Origin: Melitaea cinxia
Lineage: Eukaryota; Arthropoda; Insecta; Lepidoptera; Nymphalidae
Assembly (NCBI RefSeq): GCF_905220565.1
Contig: NC_059408.1
Span: forward strand, 16,120,508 to 16,184,507
Length of the DNA: 64,000 nucleotides
Direction of reading: 5' to 3'
In this document: positions 42,678 to 50,460 of the stretch, piece after piece
Layout of the letters: each line of letters starts with the position of its first letter
Numbering within the stretch: the stretch's first letter is position 1
Program-made: the position numbers and the translations under genes
Notes under the pieces: model-generated
What the model saw: the letters and a program-made list of their open reading frames with translations, nothing else
Told to the model about the DNA's origin: nothing
Databases searched by the model: none

Positions 42678-42703
42678 ATTAATCTGTTTTTCTTTTGTTT
42701 CAG
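42678..42703 (+). promoter_or_regulatory. Splice acceptor region of the PH exon
   Basis: 'attaatctgtttttcttttgtttcag' has a possible branch-point word (attaat) about 20 nt before the AG and a near-unbroken pyrimidine tract. It begins directly after the target duplication of the neighbouring insertion. Confidence 0.6.
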
Positions 42704-42749
42704 TGGAAGTCGCGCTGGGGAGTCGTCACCAAGTTGTCGCCAGCTGCAG
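42704..42749 (+). CDS. 46-nt internal exon, PH domain start, DOK7-like
   Basis: The sequence is bounded by 'tttttcttttgtttcag' on the left and 'gtaaggaat' on the right, a strong acceptor and donor. In the frame beginning with the first base it encodes WKSRWGVVTKLSPAA plus one base of the next codon (phase 0 in, phase 1 out). WKSRW followed by a V-V/L hydrophobic pair, a K-S/L-SP turn and an alanine is the beta1-beta2 region of the PH domain of DOK7-type adaptors, where the vertebrate protein has WKSRW...KPSPVAD near residue 19-34. From memory the human exon has the same boundaries. The hanging G would make Asp if the next exon starts with AC/AT. In vertebrates DOK7 binds phosphoinositides through this PH domain and activates MuSK; the insect role is not inferred. 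No other exon of the gene was found, so flanking introns are long. An IRS/DOK relative with the same PH motif is the main alternative. Confidence 0.65.
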
Positions 42750-42784
42750 GTAAGGAATAATAAATATTAACTCCAGATTAATAA

Positions 42785-42985
42785 ATAATTAGTGGGCTTT
42801 AGGCCACACGACTGAAAAAACTTACGAAATGTAACTCTCTCTTTCTGTCTTCACTAACTTATATCTCCCTCTCAACTTCCGTTCGTCTCGCCCGATCACA
42901 CTTTTCGTAACGCTTTCGTCGCGCATTCACCACTTTACTCCCCAAATCATGCGTAAAGAAGTATTACTTCAAAAATAAGTTTTAA
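42785..42985. repeat. MITE-like repeat (1,396 family)
   Basis: 'tagtgggctttaggccacacgactgaaaaaacttacg', 'ctctctctttctgtcttc', 'cgttcgtctcgcccgatcacacttttcgtaacgctttcgtcgcgcattcaccactttactccccaaatcatgcg' and 'gaagtattacttc'. It is the best-preserved member in the window, 36 bp after the exon's donor site. Confidence 0.65.
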
Positions 42986-42999
42986 AAATATAAAGCTTT

Positions 43000-43206
43000 G
43001 ACGACGCGTTTGAACAATGGCTTATGGCAGTTTCCCTAGCGGTTGCGGGTTTGATCCCCACACATAGCGTATTTGCCATAGTTATAGATGTTAGCCGTGG
43101 TCTGGGCGTTGGTGTCTGGTACGTATTTCCGGACCCCTGACAGGAGTAAGTCCTAGTGGGGGTCGTTAAGTGTGAGGCGTTTATTTGTTTGTTTATTTAT
43201 TTATTA
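43000..43206 (+). mobile_element. SINE (family 1, short subfamily)
   Basis: 'gacgacgcgtttgaacaatggcttatggcagtttccctagcggttgcgggtttgatccccac' is a mutated head. Then 'gatgttagccgtggtctgggcgttgg', 'cgtatttccggacccctgacagg', 'gggggtcgttaagtgtgaggcgtt' and a (ttta)n tail. Confidence 0.8.
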
Positions 43207-43600
43207 ACTAGCGTCCCGCCCTGGCTTCGCACGGGTGCAATGCTGATACTAAATATACTACAGGTGTCTTTATTTATAGTATGAAGTTAGCTTATAACAT
43301 GGTTATTAACATAATAACAACATTCAAATATGCGACGTTAGATTACACGTTGTTACAGAATGCGTTGAAGAAATAAAGGTTCACTGCTCGTTGCCCGTAG
43401 GTGATAATTTGTAGCCTATATGTTGACCCGACTTCTTAATAATATTCGTGCCAAATTTGAAGTAAATCCATGCAGTACTTTTTGAGTTTATCCCGGACAT
43501 ACGTACAGACAAACAGCCAAAAATTCTAAAAACTATATTTTTGGCTTCGGTATCGATTGTAGATCACACCCCAAATATTCTTTTAAAAAATTATTTAATG
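43207..43600 (+). repeat. Decayed LINE-end-like repeat
   Basis: 'actagcgtcccgccctggcttcgcacgggtgcaatgctgatac', 'aataaaggttcactgctcgttgcccgtaggtgataatttgtagcctatatg', 'gccaaatttgaagtaaatccatgcagtac' and 'cggacatacgtacagacaaacagccaaaaattc'. I know this layout from abundant insect repeats with a ccgtccgcggcttcgc tag. Confidence 0.6.
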
Positions 43601-43858
43601 TGCAGTTTTGACTTTCCTACCATTTTATTATATGTATAGATGTATAGATAGTAATTGCTTTATGACAATATAATTTCAATTATAAAAGTAAAGATAGCAT
43701 GCACTAAAAGAAAATCGCATGACCACACTAAAAAACATTTAGCGAATATTAATACGCTATTTGCTCGACTCTGAACAAGAACCTTCAAGCATTGTTCGTT
43801 TTATGACAAATGCGAGAAAAAAAAAACTTTTGTTTTTTCGTTTCGTGAATGTAATAAT
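43601..43858. other. Non-coding stretch before locus C
   Basis: No recognised feature. Confidence 0.3.
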
Positions 43859-43872
43859 AATTGTCAGATTAT
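43859..43872 (+). repeat. Target-site duplication, left, locus C
   Basis: AATTGTCAGATTAT, repeated exactly at 44,116-44,129. The final TAT also matches the unit sequence just before the element end. Confidence 0.9.
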
Positions 43873-43946
43873 GTACGATTTTATTTTTGTGTTTACCCAC
43901 ACATTAGGGATTCTAAACATTTTTTGAATATCATATCAAAAATTGA

Positions 43947-44007
43947 CCGCTCCAGCGGGATTCGAACCCGCGTCTCCGACTGACCGTGTCGGCGCTCTAG
44001 CCAATTA
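43947..44007 (-). pseudogene. Truncated tRNA-like unit C1
   Basis: 61 of 73 nt. The 5' acceptor strand and the start of the D arm are missing, removing half of the A box. Anticodon loop region tgaccgtgt (minus ACGGTCA), which differs from loci A and B. Confidence 0.75.
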
Positions 44008-44008
44008 T

Positions 44009-44081
44009 CGTTCCATAGCTTAATTGGCTAGAGCGCCGACACGGTCAGTCGGAGACGCGGGTTCGAATCCCGCTGGAGCGG
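44009..44081 (+). tRNA. tRNA-like unit C2
   Basis: Complete cloverleaf with anticodon stem CCGAC/GTCGG, loop ACGGTCA (anticodon position GGT, position 33 C) and B box GGTTCGAATCC, with TTTTT following. Only a few leader bases precede it, so any upstream promoter element of the long unit is absent. Confidence 0.75.
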
Positions 44082-44115
44082 TCAATTTTTGATATGATAT
44101 TCAAAAAAAAAAAAA

Positions 44116-44129
44116 AATTGTCAGATTAT
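44116..44129 (+). repeat. Target-site duplication, right, locus C
   Basis: Second AATTGTCAGATTAT. Its first two A's merge with the terminal A-run. Confidence 0.9.
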
Positions 44130-44159
44130 TTATCTCAAATCTTTTTACATTTTTGAAAT

Positions 44160-44330
44160 TATATTTCTTTTGGCGCGTTCGGGAATAATTATGAAAGTAA
44201 ATTTTTACGATGCGCGCACACGCTGCCACGAAGTTAGCAACGTGAAGTTAGGTAGCCAATGAAGTATAACTTCTTACGTGCGTACATAAGTACACATACT
44301 TTTTTTACAGTGAACGATCTCAGCTAGCTT
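44160..44330. repeat. MITE-like repeat with gaagtataacttc
   Basis: 'ttcttttggcgcgttcgggaataattatgaaagtaaatttttacgatgcgcgcacacg', 'cgaagttagcaacgtgaagttaggtagccaatgaagtataacttcttacgtgcgtacataagtacacatac'. The reverse complement is at 58,885-59,072. Confidence 0.6.
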
Positions 44331-44425
44331 AAAGCATTGGAGAATTTCAGAAAATTATATTTAAACTTCAATGTTTGACAGTGTACAAGACGAAAATCAC
44401 AAATATTTCTTTCTTTCTTTATTCT

Positions 44426-44642
44426 ATGACTAGACCGTTGGCGCAGTTTGCAGTGCTTTCTGTTCTGTCTGTGTGTAATATCTGTATTTATGTATTTATA
44501 TATGTATTATTTTCATGTATATTTATCAAAAAATATATGTTTAGCTATAGCATTCGGCCGTTACATTTAACAGAAGCATTAAGTTGCTTACCCTAGGGAC
44601 AGATGACCGAGTGTGTATGTTATAAGATATTTATTTATTTAC
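44426..44642 (+). mobile_element. SINE (family 2), B-box region deleted
   Basis: 'tgactagaccgttggcgcagtttgcagtg' then directly '..gtctgtgtgtaatatctgtatttatgtatt'. The 'agaagcattaagttgcttaccctagggacagatgaccgagtgtg' block and (ttta)n tail are kept. The ggttcgattcc B box is lost, so this copy cannot be transcribed by Pol III from its own head. Confidence 0.75.
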
Positions 44643-44710
44643 ATACGAGTATTACTATCTTTCATTAGAAAAATCACAATTGGTAGGAATAAGGTAGCTA
44701 CCTTCATGCA

Positions 44711-45037
44711 CGCTTCAGCCTGTAAAATCCCACTACTGGGCATAGGCCCCTTTCCCTATGTAGGAGAAGGATCAGAGCTTAATCCATCACGCTGCTCCAA
44801 TGCGGGTTGGCGGACCTACTATGAGTAACGATCGCTTTCAGCTGTACATGATAACAACCGGGACCGACGGCTTAACGTGCTCTCCGAGGCATGATGGGGA
44901 GATCCACAAGGACTGCACAAATGCCCAGACCACGACAAACATCTATATGGCCAATACAAAATCTGTCGTGAGCGGGGATCGAACCCGCGACCGTTAGCGC
45001 AACAGTCAGTACTGTGACCACTGCGCCAACGCGTCGT
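44711..45037 (-). mobile_element. tRNA-derived SINE (family 1), full length
   Basis: The minus strand runs from 'acgacgcgttggcgcagtggtcacagtactgactgttgcgctaacggtcgcgggttcgatccccgctcacgacag' to 'gggattttacaggctgaagcg', with all blocks in order. Frames of 65-71 codons on both strands are by-products of the SINE. Confidence 0.85.
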
Positions 45038-45414
45038 ATATCTAACGTATACAACAATACTTCATGAAAATAAAACACAGTATGTTAAATCATTCACATT
45101 ATTAAATAGAATAATTAAAACAAATTAACTAAACTACATAATAATCAAAATGACATTGTTAAACTGACGAAAAAAACACGAAAAATCGCGTCCGAAACCG
45201 ATTACACAGCCATTATTCCGTCGTAATATTAATTGTACACGTAATAAATTGTATTTTTCCTGATAAAGTCTACACAAAGTTGTTAATAGGGGCCGCATTA
45301 AGCGACTACGACTAAGCGTTCCGTGTTGAATCGACGAGATTGAGGGTTGATATAGTTTCGTCGGGATAGGCTTGTGTCGTAAGCGGAGCGAGAAATTAAC
45401 AGCAATGGCAATTA
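45038..45414. other. Non-coding stretch
   Basis: 'ggccgcattaagcgactacgactaagcgttccgtgttgaatcgacgagattgagggttgatatagtttcgtcgggataggcttgtgtcg' (45,290-45,380) is GC-richer, unassigned sequence. No exon supported. Confidence 0.3.
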
Positions 45415-45628
45415 TACTAGCCCGTTGGCTCAGTTTATAGTGCCCTGCTTTCCAGGTTGCGGGTTCAATTCCCGCCTGAATCTAGGTGTAATATTTATAT
45501 TCATTTATGTATTATTTCTATGTGTATTTATCAAAAAAAATATTTACCTATAATAGTCGGCTGTTGCTTATACCACAATTATTAAGTTGCTTACCTTAGA
45601 AACAGACGACCGTGTGTATTAAAAAAAA
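45415..45628 (+). mobile_element. SINE (family 2)
   Basis: 'actagcccgttggctcagtttatagtgccctgctttccaggttgcgggttcaattcccgcctgaatctagg' head, 'tatgtattatttctatgtgtatttatc', 'gctgttgcttataccacaattattaagttgcttaccttagaaacagacgaccgtgtg'. The usual (ttta)n tail is replaced by an A-run. Confidence 0.8.
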
Positions 45629-45798
45629 TAGCGAAAAAGAAATACTAAAAAAATTTAGAACAGCAATACAAAAGTGATAAATTATACATGACTATGTGAC
45701 TATTAGACTAAATGACCTATGATTAGCAATGAGATGCTTCTAGAATCTATTGTCAATCAATTAGGTAAAATTATTTTTTGAAGATGATGAACTGCATT
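45629..45798. other. Non-coding stretch
   Basis: No recognised feature. Confidence 0.3.
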
Positions 45799-46174
45799 CA
45801 GTATGTTCTCATCATCATCATCATCATTACAGCCTATACAGTCCACTGCTGGACATAGGCCTCCACAAGTTGACGCCAAAAATAACGTGAACTCATGTGT
45901 TTTGCCCATAGTCACCACGCTGGGCAGGCGGGTTGGTGACCGCAGTACTGGCTTTGTCGCACCGAAGACGCTGCTGCCCGTCTTCGGCCTGTGTATTTCA
46001 AAGCCAGCAATTGGATGGTTATCCCGCCATCGGTCGGCTTCTTAAGTTCCAAGGTGGTTGTGGAACCTTGTTATCCCTTAGTCGCCTCTTACGACACCCA
46101 CGGGAAGAGAGGGGGTGGCTAAATTCTTTAGTGCCGTAGCCACACAGCACACACACAGCAGCACAGTATGTTCT
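45799..46174 (-). mobile_element. RTE-tailed short element, full length, 11-bp TSD
   Basis: CAGTATGTTCT at 45,799-45,809 and 46,164-46,174. The left side is (atc)6 plus attacagcc; the right side is 'gggtggctaaattctttagtgccgtagccacacagcacacac'. The copy is nearly identical to 38,951 and 42,344, so this subfamily is young. Frames of 80 and 68 codons are by-products. Confidence 0.85.
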
Positions 46175-46788
46175 AAAACTATTTAAACATAAACTTTGTC
46201 ACTAGCTGTACAGTGAGGATTGATATATTATTTGCGATACAGAAAATAATGTATTTTATGTTTGAATATTAGATAATTAATCGCTACCTCTTATAAAACT
46301 GCGTGACCCGAATATAGTTCTTACCAACTCACCTCACTTGTTTCGATCGTTCCCTGAAATAATTTACTATTGGTGTAAATTCTTTTGGAAACAAAAGGCT
46401 TGATAGCTTTCGTGATAATCGTGTTTTAAATTTTTACGGTCCGCTAATAACTTTTAGTAAAACTTGTAACGAAATTACAAAACCTATTTACAATTGCGTA
46501 CAAAAGAACGAGACCATGTTTCTGTGGAAACTTCGGGATATTTCTGAGTTTTTTAAGTATAAAAACTTTTCTATTTTAATTAAAGAAAACGTAAATAATA
46601 CAAACAAATATTTTTAAATCTGGTAAAATTTTAAAATATATTTATGTTCTAAAAATAGTATAATTTTGATAGTAGTGCTTACACATAGAACTAACGAAAT
46701 TAATGAAACAAAACCGATCGTCATCAAATATAATTAAAAAATATATCAGCTTTTATTGCTAAAAAATTTCAACTTCAGTAAATGAAGT
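46175..46788. other. AT-rich non-coding stretch
   Basis: No recognised feature. Confidence 0.35.
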
Positions 46789-47155
46789 GGTTACTTTTAC
46801 TTTTAATTTAATAAGCCGTGTGGCTACAGCAGTAAAGAATATAGCCACCCCCTCACTTCCCGTGGGTTTCGAAAGAGGCGACCAAAGGATAACACAGTTC
46901 AACTACCACCTTGGAACTTATAAAGTCAACCATGATGGCATAACCATCCAACTGCTGGCTTTGAAATACACAGGTCAAAAATGGGCAGCAGCCTCTTCGG
47001 CGCGACAAAACCAGCCTTGCGGTCACAAACCCGCCTGCCCAGCGTGGTGACTATAGACAACACACGTGAGTTCAAGCCATTTTTGGCGCGAACTTGTAGA
47101 GGCCTATGTCCAGCAGTTGACTGCGATTAGTTGAAGTTATGATGACTTTTAATTT
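46789..47155 (+). mobile_element. RTE-tailed short element, older, 11-bp TSD
   Basis: ACTTTTAATTT at 46,789-46,799 and 47,145-47,155. Body from 'aataagccgtgtggctacagcagtaaagaatatagccacccc' to 'gaggcctatgtccagcagttgactgcgattagttgaagttatgatg', with many substitutions relative to 38,951. Full length, so the 5' start is shared with the young copies. Confidence 0.85.
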
Positions 47156-47669
47156 TATTTAAAGTTTTATGAATCCTTTAAAAGTGTGATTCAAATTTAT
47201 TTAATACTGTGTTTCAAGCTATTTATCCTAGTAACTCCTGTCCTCTGCTATCTGATCTTATTGTCAAACATTTATACCTTATGTTACTCTATTAAAAGTT
47301 TGTAGGTTTCAAGAACTGTAAAGTAAAGAGGGTTTTAAATTTTCTTTTTAAGCACTAAATAGCTATCTTAATAATTTATTACCACGGAAAAGTTTAATTC
47401 GTTTTTGGAAAACATTCGGACAGTCAATTTATAGCAGTTTCGGAGTGAAGTTACTTTAGTACTTTACGAGCTATGATTTACAGTAACGAGAATTATTATG
47501 TCTTTGTTTTTAGTTTTTTTTTTGCTATCATCACTATTAACTTCGTATGAAGTTGAACTGAAGAAATCGCTAGCAATAATAAGCTGTAAAAATGTGTATG
47601 TAACTTATGTGTAACCAAGTAACTATTTAATAAATAAATAAATCAATAAATTAATTTATTAATCTATAA
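47156..47669. other. AT-rich non-coding stretch
   Basis: No recognised feature. An (aaat)n run lies near 47,627-47,645. Confidence 0.35.
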
Positions 47670-47932
47670 TATAAAAATGAGTCGCTAAATGTGTTCCTAA
47701 GCGCAAAACTTGAGAACGGTTGGACCAATTTCCCTAATTCTTTTTTTTAAATATTCCTTGAAGTACGAGGATGGTTCTTACGGAGAGAAAATTTAAAAAA
47801 AAAATTTAATTTCCTGAAAAAGTCTAAAAACAACACTTTTCTATACTCCCATACAAAAGATTTGTGATAATACTTAAAAGTCACTGTTAGGCGATACGAA
47901 GTTCGCCGGGTCAGCTAGTAATCAATAAAGTA
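47670..47932 (+). repeat. Decayed LINE-end-like repeat
   Basis: 'aatctataatataaaaatgagtcgctaaatgtgttcctaagcgcaaaacttgagaacggttggacc', 'actcccatacaaaagattt', ending 'ttaggcgatacgaagttcgccgggtcagctagtaat'. Same family as 41,790-41,957. Confidence 0.65.
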
Positions 47933-47959
47933 ATTAATTAATAAATTAATCAATAGGTA

Positions 47960-48100
47960 TCTTTAACGCACACACACGGTCGTGTGTTATTAAGCAACTT
48001 AGTTCTTGTGCTATTGGCAATAGCCGAGTGATATACAATTTTTTTTTCAATAAATTTCCTGCTAGGTAACTGCAAACTTCACCAACTGGCTATTCAGACG
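47960..48100 (-). mobile_element. SINE (family 2), head lost
   Basis: The minus strand has '..gccagttggtgaag' at its 5' side, '..tatatcactcggctattgccaatagcacaagaactaagttgcttaataacacacgaccgtgtgtg'. The tRNA-derived head and B box are not present. Confidence 0.65.
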
Positions 48101-48904
48101 GTATAATTGTTGACTGTAGATTTTTACGTTATATAAAATTCAAATAACGTTCTAACCTTTTCAATGTTAGCCTTTAGAAAATAACTTTTGTTTAAGCGGC
48201 TTTATCAGGACGAATACAAGTTACAACGTAGCACGCTACAACTCACAGTAGCGGAGCTAGAACCATAAACGTATGTCAATTGGCAGACTGTTATCAAACA
48301 GATATCTCAGACTGTAAGCATATAATTTTATTAAGAGTTTAAAGAATAATATATAGTTAGATCTGTGGTGCCTTTTCACCTACTTTAAATTTTTAATCAT
48401 TAAGAGATTGTATGTGTTTTTTCTGTTTCATTTCTCTTGATATTTACCTTAGCTCTTATACTTTTTTTTTATAATTTCTTCTATAAATTTATTATTTATA
48501 ATCATAAATGTATTCGCTAAGTGTTAGCTTACTGTTATTTCACTAAAAAAAGCTGTTTATAATATTGAATGTTTAAATACATAAAGTAAAAATCTGCGCT
48601 GAAAGTCATAGACTATAAAAACTAACAAAGGAATTACCGTCGATCAAGTTTTGATGATACGTAATTATAAAAAATCAGCTCCTTTTTTTTTAATTTCATT
48701 AAAGTTAGAGAATGCAATTTGTTTCTTGTTAGCTACGCTCCGGGAAGCTCGCGACATTGCTTCAGTAATAAATTAGGGAGTTGAAAAAATAATCTATCTA
48801 TAGACGATGACATTAAAATGAAATTTAAACCCAAATTGTTTTGAAAATTTAGAAAAACTAATGGTGGAATGTTTTTTGTTAGATATCTTATATATATATA
48901 TATA
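48101..48904. other. AT-rich non-coding stretch
   Basis: Ends in a (TA)n tract followed by a T-run at 48,890-48,920. 48,730-48,775 (ctacgctccgggaagctcgcgacattgcttcagtaat) is less AT-rich. Nothing supported. Confidence 0.35.
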
Positions 48905-48984
48905 CATATTTTTTTTTAAATAGTAACTTTTATTTTCAGAAAACATTGTACATATTTACAATTCACAACTTAAGAACTAAATAT

Positions 48985-49245
48985 TTACAGATAGTTTTGG
49001 TATAAATCATGTCCGCGTGGAATTGTTCCAAGAATGCTGGCAGCATTTCCCCGTTGAATCGCTATGCCGATTCTCTGGGCAAAAAGTGCATTAGCCCTCT
49101 TGTCACCAGTGGAGGCAATAAGGCAAGGAGTTATCTCATTTAAAAATTTTTTAGCACTGCTACTCCATGGTCCAAGTGTCTCGACTGCAAGCGGCACAAA
49201 GATGTAATTTGGAATTAGTGACGAATATTTGTGCCGTATAGTCAT
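48985..49245 (-). pseudogene. Reverse transcriptase C-terminus, non-LTR-type fragment
   Basis: An 86-codon minus-strand frame contains FVPLAVETLGPWSSSAKKFL, then ASTGDKRANALFAQRIGIAI and QRGNAASILGTI. From memory the pattern (V/I)PxAVETxGxW...TGDxRxxxFxxQRxxxAxQRGNAAS(I/V) is the C-terminal end of a family of reverse-transcriptase proteins repeated in many invertebrate genomes. Upstream catalytic domains are absent: the frame begins within the element at 'ccttaaaagcgggagccgcagcggg'. After the stop, the sequence runs into a 3' region and a T/TA tract. It is a 5'-truncated retroelement copy, not a host gene. Confidence 0.6.
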
Positions 49246-49462
49246 TTCAGCTTTTTCCCGCTGCGGCTCCCGCTTTTAAGGCTATTTCCCTGAAATATTA
49301 AATATTATGAAATTATATAAATTTTTAATTTTTATAAAATTAAAAATGAATGTGTGTCACGATCTTCAGCGAACTATTGTGCATGAGCCAAAGGTTGCGG
49401 AGTTGGCACAACCAAAAAAAATTAAAAAAAGCGTAGCAACGCGCGCAGGTTACAGCTAGTAA
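49246..49462. repeat. Decayed LINE-end-like remnant
   Basis: 'gtgtgtcacgatcttcagcgaactattgtgcatgagccaaaggttgcggagttggcacaacc' followed by 'agcgtagcaacgcgcgcaggttacagctagtaata', the latter being the agctagta tag of decayed repeats. Confidence 0.45.
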
Positions 49463-50119
49463 TACTAAAATTTTATTCCCTTTTAAAATTATTTTCGCCG
49501 GATAAGTTCACCCACTTTATACTGTCAATTATTTTTTTGAATATGCAGACTTTTTTATTATTTAATAAACGATCTTGTTGATATATATTGAAAAAGTAAA
49601 TTATACCTCTTTAATAAAGGTATCCAGGACCATATTTTTCTTCATAACGATAGATGACTTAGCGGTGAATATAAATATTAAAAAAAAAAACCGTGTGGTG
49701 TCGTGGGATACCAGATAAGAATGAAATTCCTTATTATAAAATATTAATTTCAAGTTGTATTCGAGGTATTAATAAAATAATTATTCGTGTATACATTTTT
49801 TTATTATGATTTTTATATAAAAAAAAAAAACCACATTACAAAATTATTTTGACACCTTTATTTTATTTACATTGATTTATAAAAATATAAATATAATAGC
49901 TATCGAATGATATTGTAATAATAGAAAACTGCAATAATAATAACAGTCATCACGTAGACTATACATTAGACACTGTATAGCCATTGTACATAGAACAACA
50001 TAAATACACGCAACGCCCCATAAGGAAATTCAACAAAAAAGAAAAAATAATTATCAGATTTTGTCAGTCATTCGGAAGTTATGCTCGTACTTATATTTTG
50101 GCGATTTAATTTTATTATT
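49463..50119. other. AT-rich stretch with a repeated word
   Basis: 'ggtatccaggaccatatttttcttcat..cgatagatgacttagcggtgaatat' at 49,618-49,672 recurs, diverged, at 52,098-52,152. The right side is AT-rich with no feature. Confidence 0.4.
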
Positions 50120-50460
50120 AGACTAGCTGTGCCCGCGACTTCGTCTGCGTGGAATATGACTTTACATGTTCAACGTGATCTTTAAATTGGCATAACTTTT
50201 TTATTTATGAACCGATTGACGTAAAACCAACACTAAATATTAAGCTAAACTTGCCACAATATATTATAAAAAACCATATCTAAAACCGTTTCTGAGATTA
50301 GCGCGCCCAAGCGCACAGATAAACCGATAAACAGATGAAAATTTTGACAATCATTGTTTTGGGTGCTATTTGCGTTGATAAAGGTCCTAATAATATTTTT
50401 TCTCTTATATATTAAAGGTACAGACAGCGAACCGTTACATTTGTATTATATGTATTGATT
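50120..50460 (-). repeat. Decayed LINE-end-like repeat
   Basis: 'gactagctgtgcccgcgacttcgtctgcgtggaatatgac', 'catgttcaacgtgatctttaaattggcataacttttttatttatgaaccgattgac', 'gtttctgagattagcgcgcccaagcgcacag', 'gggtgctatttgcgttgataaaggtcc'. The inverse is 40,699-41,012. Confidence 0.65.

Larger units (their letters stand above)
43873..44115. mobile_element. Minimal tRNA-like foldback element, locus C
   Basis: 243 bp: left end gtacgattttatttttgtg, one minus tRNA-like body lacking its first 12 nt, a direct switch (ccaatta|tcgttcc, sharing TA) into one complete plus tRNA-like body, then tttttgatatgatattc and 15 A's. The two bodies are near-perfect reverse complements with almost no spacer, so the element folds into one long hairpin. 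The terminal A-run plus 14-bp duplication is a LINE-type retroposition signature. It shows that the inverted pair, not the long array, is the minimum inserted form. Confidence 0.85.

Noticed and set aside
2191..44115. Sequencing or assembly palindrome artefact
   Set aside because: Possible for a single locus, but three loci with different unit sequences, different centres and matching target duplications are hard to create by artefact. Long-read confirmation would still be decisive for copy number.
2191..44115. Classical foldback DNA transposon or Helitron
   Set aside because: Helitrons make no target duplication. DNA transposons usually duplicate 2-10 bp and have fixed inverted termini, whereas here the two ends are unequal and one ends in an A-run.
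38963..46139. Conserved 68-codon frame (MVTAVLALSHRRR...) in several places
   Set aside because: It is present in every RTE-tailed copy in the same position and antisense to the element. Its conservation is that of the repeat.
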